Origin: Larix sibirica | Lineage: Eukaryota; Streptophyta; Pinopsida; Pinales; Pinaceae | Direction of reading: 5' to 3' | Length of the DNA: 32,094 nt | NCBI GenBank assembly: GCA_004151065.3 | Contig: NWUY0300032031.1 | Location: 10,176 to 42,269, forward strand | Shown here: one piece after another, positions 31,156 to 32,094 of the stretch | Layout of the letters: every line of letters starts with the position of its first letter | Numbering within the stretch: the first letter of the stretch is position 1 | Position numbers and translations under genes: made by a program | Notes under the pieces: model-generated | The model's database searches: none | What the model saw: the letters and a program-made list of their open reading frames with translations, nothing else | What the model was told of the DNA's origin: nothing

Positions 31156-32094
31156 TGAAGAAATTTTGACAAAATCACAAAATTCTCTTTTATTTGTTTT
31201 GTCGAACACTTGGAAAATTATAGGTTTTAAACTTAAAATTAATTTCATATTTTAAAGACTTAAAACATCCATGCCAAGTACTTCAAATGCATAAATTTGA
31301 ACATTAATCATTATACATAGTGTTTAGGTCAAACTGACTAGGGAAAAACCCAAATTGGGAAAACCCTTGAGAGAGAAATTTTATTAAGGCAATCTAAAAA
31401 ATTCTTACACCTCATAAATTTTATTTCTCAAAAACCAAAGACAAACTTATCTCTCTCATCTACTGTACTTTTCTTGAAGTTCATGCCAACATAAGAAATC
31501 TGCCCAAGCTTCTCCACACATGCCAAAACCAGAATAACAACCTATTGTCTAGAAAACCGTACCACAGTACGCCCTACTCTACATCCTACTAGAAATTTAC
31601 AACAACAGATTTGAACCCTTTTTGGCTTGGAAAATGTGGCAGTAACTGTATGGACTGGTACAAAATTCTATGTAAAAAATTTATCTGTCAAACTTCCTTG
31701 GGATTCGTGCCAATACTCAACAATTGCCTTGGAATTCATGCCCCTATTGGACTGTCAAATTTGGCTATAGCTATCTTGGGAATTGTGCCCTTGTCTCTCT
31801 TTGAGAATTGTGCCCTTTCTTTGTCTCTCTCTCTCAACCTTTTGATGTGTCTCCCTTTGTCTCACTAACTCTTTTTTATACTTCACTTTTCTCCAACTAA
31901 CCCTAACTACCATTAACTACATCATTAATGGCTATGATTAATTCTTTTGATCAATGGTTCTCATTAAATGTAGTTTAATTAATAAAAAGTAATAATTAAA
32001 TGCACATCTCATAATGGGACCCACAACTTAAACTATGAAGTACAACTTTATTTATTTACATAACATCACTTTATATAAATAAATACACTAGAGA
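31156..32094 (-). repeat. copia 5' LTR, cut by the window edge
   Basis: It starts at its inner end with TGAAGAAATTTTGAC on plus (TTTCTTCA end on minus) and runs to the last base of the window, where it lacks only the final CA equivalent of the other LTR. It is about 30 bases longer than the 3' LTR, partly through an insertion around 31346-31370 (an extra copy of a GGGAAAA(A)CCC motif). On the minus strand it would carry the element's promoter; I cannot point to a specific TATA box. Confidence 0.88.

Larger units (their letters stand above)
28560..32094 (-). mobile_element. Ty1/copia element, internally deleted, with two LTRs
   Basis: Two related direct repeats (28560-29470 and 31156-32094) bound a 1.7-kb internal region that reads gag, zinc knuckle, protease and pre-integrase start on the minus strand. 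The primer site next to the right-hand repeat fits initiator-Met tRNA, the classic copia primer. The integrase core, RT and RNase H are absent, so the element is non-autonomous. By eye the LTRs differ at roughly one base in ten, pointing to an old insertion. It interrupts a gypsy fragment. The outer end is cut by the window edge, probably by only about two bases. Confidence 0.92.

Overview
The window looks like intergenic nuclear DNA from a seed plant with a large, repeat-rich genome. The evidence is plant-type LINE ORFs (DUF4283/zinc-knuckle ORF1; endonuclease-RT-zf-RVT-RNase H ORF2), a Ty1/copia element primed by initiator-Met tRNA, a Ty3/gypsy tail and a plant lipase-class-3 fragment. A gymnosperm would fit, but the sequence does not prove it. 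I found no intact host gene, rRNA, complete tRNA, CRISPR array or bacterial-type operon. I did not find a new biological system; the interest lies in the nested and rearranged repeats.

Layout. 1-610: non-coding DNA with a tRNA-like pol III B-box/T-run and a perfect G-box palindrome. 610-5750, minus: LINE A, which has both ORFs but many stops, an in-frame 366-bp tandem duplication and no RNase H or 3' tail. 5750-11390: AT-rich spacer with one unidentified decayed coding stretch (about 6215-7405) and several short tandem duplications. 11397-12004: a 68-bp foldback directly joined to a frameshifted lipase-class-3 pseudogene. 12003-13276: a cluster of tandem duplications with units of 83, 61, about 130, 37 and 250 bp; the 250-bp pair meets at a single N. 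13277-16676: spacer with weak ORFs and more small tandem repeats. 16677-17734, minus: LINE C, a zf-RVT + RNase H remnant cut by a 489-base assembly gap (17735-18223). 18976-20531, plus: LINE D, 5'-truncated but with zf-RVT, RNase H and poly(A). 20992-28203, minus: LINE B, about 7.2 kb and nearly full length, with an ATGA overlap between ORF1 and ORF2 and a possible target-site duplication. 28383-28559, minus: the end of a Ty3/gypsy pol. It is interrupted by a Ty1/copia element (28560 to the window edge, minus) with two LTRs, a tRNA-iMet primer site, gag and protease, but no integrase core, RT or RNase H.

None of the elements looks able to move on its own. All their ORFs carry stops, frameshifts or changed catalytic residues. 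The window therefore records successive insertions (copia into gypsy; LINE B between LINE D and gypsy), followed by point decay and repeated short-range tandem duplication.
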